From NCBI GenBank assembly GCA_002407045.1, contig DHKB01000046.1:1-6627 (forward strand): a stretch of 6,627 nucleotides of DNA, read 5' to 3'. Each line of letters begins with the position of its first letter. Positions within the stretch are counted from its first letter, which is position 1. Shown piece by piece: positions 4,979 to 6,627 of the stretch. Origin of the DNA: Candidatus Bruticola papionis (GTDB taxonomy: Bacteria > Vulcanimicrobiota > Xenobia > Xenobiales > Xenobiaceae). A program made the position numbers and the translations under genes. A model generated the notes under the pieces. It made no database searches. It was given only the letters and a program-made list of their open reading frames with translations, and was not told the DNA's origin.

Positions 4979-6627
4979 ATGACTGAAGAGTACATAAACA
5001 TTATCGTCAACAATGAAGTAATGAGCATCGTCCCCAAAACAACTGTGGGCGAAGCTTTGCATGCCGACAAAAACCCAGAAATTATCGGCGGTTTAATTAG
5101 TAATGATGTAGTAGGGCTCAATACTACACTAAGTGTACCCGTCAATCTTTATCCCGTCTTCCGCAACAGCAGAGAAGGTCGTCAGATTTTTAATCGCACC
5201 TGTTCTCTTTTGTTGGACTATATTTTAGCTGTTCACTTTAAAAATTACCGTTTCCAAGTAGGACAAGCCTTTAACCAAGGATGCTATTACGAATTAGTTG
5301 ACGTAGAAGAGGGCACTGCTGAAGATATAGACTTTATCAAATTAGCTGAAGAGATTGATAAAGCCGTCGGTGAAGCTATTATTTCCAACTTAAAATTCAC
5401 TACAAAGGTCCACAATGTAGAAACGGCTTGCGTTCTTCTCAATGATCGCAGCGGTTCTATGATCCGCCTTTTAGAGACTTGGCCCTACTCTCAGGTGCCA
5501 ATAGCCAGCTTAAACCATTTCCACGTCATTCAATACGGTCCCATTGCCCCTTCCACTAGCTATTGCAGAGGTATTCGCATTTCAGCCTATGAAAAAGGCA
5601 TCTTCCTTCAGTTCAATAGCAAGCAAGCCGCGCCCCCAGTGCCAAATTCTAATATGCGTTTATTCTCTGCCTATAGAGAAAATCGCAATTGGAATAAGAT
5701 GATTGGTGTGGCTACAGTTGGCGATCTTAATGAAGCCATTTTGAGTGGTCGTATCAATGATATTATTCGCCTTCAAGAAGGCTTGCACGAAAAGAAGATC
5801 ATCCAAATTGCTGATCAAATCGCCGAGCGTAAAAATAAGTTGCGCCTTATTTGCATAGCTGGTCCGTCATCCTCAGGCAAAACAACCTTCCTTAAACGCC
5901 TTTCCGTTCAGCTTAAAGTGGCCGGTCTCGATCCGGTTACGATCAGCTTAGACGATTACTATCGCAATATTGAAGATCGTCCCATGGATGAACATGGCAA
6001 TATCGATTATGAAGCTCTGGAATGCTTGGATATTCCTTTATTGACCGAGCATTTACAAACTTTAGCCGACGGTGGCAAAGTTATGGCTCCACGCTACGAC
6101 TTTGAAGCCGGAAAGCGAGCTCCAGAGAGCAAATCGATTCCTTTGCAACTCAACGATAATCAGATATTGCTTATTGAAGGTATTCACGGACTCAATCCAG
6201 CTATCGCCGACGCTGTGCCTACTAGTGCTCGCTTCCGTATCTTTGTCAGTGCTTTAACGCAACTGATTATCGATGAACACACGCGTATTCCCACTTCTGA
6301 TGCTCGTTTGCTGCGCCGTATTGTGCGTGACCGCCGCTACAGAGGAACATCCGCTGCCGATACTATAGATCGTTGGCCCAGCGTACGCCGCGGCGAGCAG
6401 CGCAATATCTTCCCCTTCCAGGAGAATTGCGATGTTATGTTCAACTCAGCTTTAGTATACGAAACGGCTGTTTTGAAAACTTTTGCCTGGCGCTACTTGT
6501 TGGAAGTACCTCGCAATTCACCAGCTAGAGTTAGAGCCCAACCGCTTCTGCGCTTCTTAGATTTATTCGTGCCCATTTTCCCCGACGATATTCCTTCTAA
6601 TTCGTTGCTGCGTGAGTTTATTGGCGG
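4979..6627 (+). CDS. Nucleoside (uridine) kinase-like protein with N-terminal TGS/ThrRS-like region (3' end cut by window)
   Basis: The frame runs open from ATG 4979 to the window edge, 549 complete codons. Residues 1-60 form a TGS-like ubiquitin fold (YINIIVNNEV, TTVGEAL). About 61-235 resembles the second, editing-like domain of threonyl-tRNA synthetase (VGQAFNQGCYYEL, HFHVIQYGPIAPST). From about 288 comes a phosphoribulokinase/uridine-kinase domain: P-loop IAGPSSSGKTTF (293-304), ISLDDYYRN (322-330), APRYDFEAGKR (370-380), LLIEGIHGLNP (397-407) and RRIVRDRRYRG (446-456). Such kinases phosphorylate a nucleoside with a nucleoside triphosphate; the physiological substrate of this long TGS form is uncertain. 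The final LLREFIGG matches the near-terminal motif of the family, so only a few residues should be missing. AAGGG (4967-4971) lies 7 nt before the ATG. It might be cotranscribed with the hydrolase gene or have its own promoter. Confidence 0.9.
   Translation, partial: MTEEYINIIVNNEVMSIVPKTTVGEALHADKNPEIIGGLISNDVVGLNTTLSVPVNLYPVFRNSREGRQIFNRTCSLLLDYILAVHFKNYRFQVGQAFNQGCYYELVDVEEGTAEDIDFIKLAEEIDKAVGEAIISNLKFTTKVHNVETACVLLNDRSGSMIRLLETWPYSQVPIASLNHFHVIQYGPIAPSTSYCRGIRISAYEKGIFLQFNSKQAAPPVPNSNMRLFSAYRENRNWNKMIGVATVGDLNEAILSGRINDIIRLQEGLHEKKIIQIADQIAERKNKLRLICIAGPSSSGKTTFLKRLSVQLKVAGLDPVTISLDDYYRNIEDRPMDEHGNIDYEALECLDIPLLTEHLQTLADGGKVMAPRYDFEAGKRAPESKSIPLQLNDNQILLIEGIHGLNPAIADAVPTSARFRIFVSALTQLIIDEHTRIPTSDARLLRRIVRDRRYRGTSAADTIDRWPSVRRGEQRNIFPFQENCDVMFNSALVYETAVLKTFAWRYLLEVPRNSPARVRAQPLLRFLDLFVPIFPDDIPSNSLLREFIG

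Noticed and set aside
4840..5145. Minus-strand open frame of 101 codons
   Set aside because: It overlaps the start of the well-supported kinase gene on the other strand and encodes a low-complexity Leu/Ser/Thr-rich product with no recognisable motif.

Overview
The window looks like chromosomal DNA from a diderm member of the Firmicutes (Bacillota), most likely Negativicutes. The small heat-shock protein, the PucR-type regulator and the TGS-containing nucleoside kinase look like Firmicutes types. The first complete gene is a GT9 heptosyltransferase-like enzyme, which implies lipopolysaccharide and therefore an outer membrane. The DNA is moderately AT-rich, Shine-Dalgarno sites are recognisable, and no mobile element, CRISPR array, tRNA or rRNA was seen. 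The organism assignment is inference from memory of these families.

Layout, left to right. Positions 1-138 may be the 3' tail of a + strand gene, followed by a hairpin with a T-run (150-188). A GT9 glycosyltransferase (210-1436, +) ends at a terminator (1460-1491). That terminator lies inside the last codons of a convergent PucR-family regulator gene (1473-2705, -). A divergent intergenic region (2706-2850) holds a candidate regulator promoter and an imperfect inverted repeat. Next comes a probable two-gene + strand operon: a six-helix HdeD/DUF308 membrane protein (2851-3393) and an Hsp20 small heat-shock protein (3424-3858). It closes with a strong terminator (3874-3910). A metal-dependent hydrolase-like protein of the DUF6282 type (3925-4788, +) starts only 14 nt after that terminator. 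After a 190-nt gap comes a nucleoside (uridine) kinase-like protein with an N-terminal TGS/ThrRS-like region (4979 to the window end, +). It runs off the right edge, probably a few codons before its stop.

How the genes relate. The HdeD-like and Hsp20 genes form a plausible envelope/protein-folding stress pair, and the divergent PucR-type regulator may control itself and possibly this pair. The glycosyltransferase, hydrolase and kinase look like neighbours rather than parts of one pathway. I found no convincing undescribed multi-gene system. The points most worth a second look are the two terminator-like hairpins packed against the next gene's ribosome-binding site, the terminator that doubles as regulator coding sequence, the repeat in the divergent promoter region, and the metal-ligand pattern of the DUF6282-type protein.
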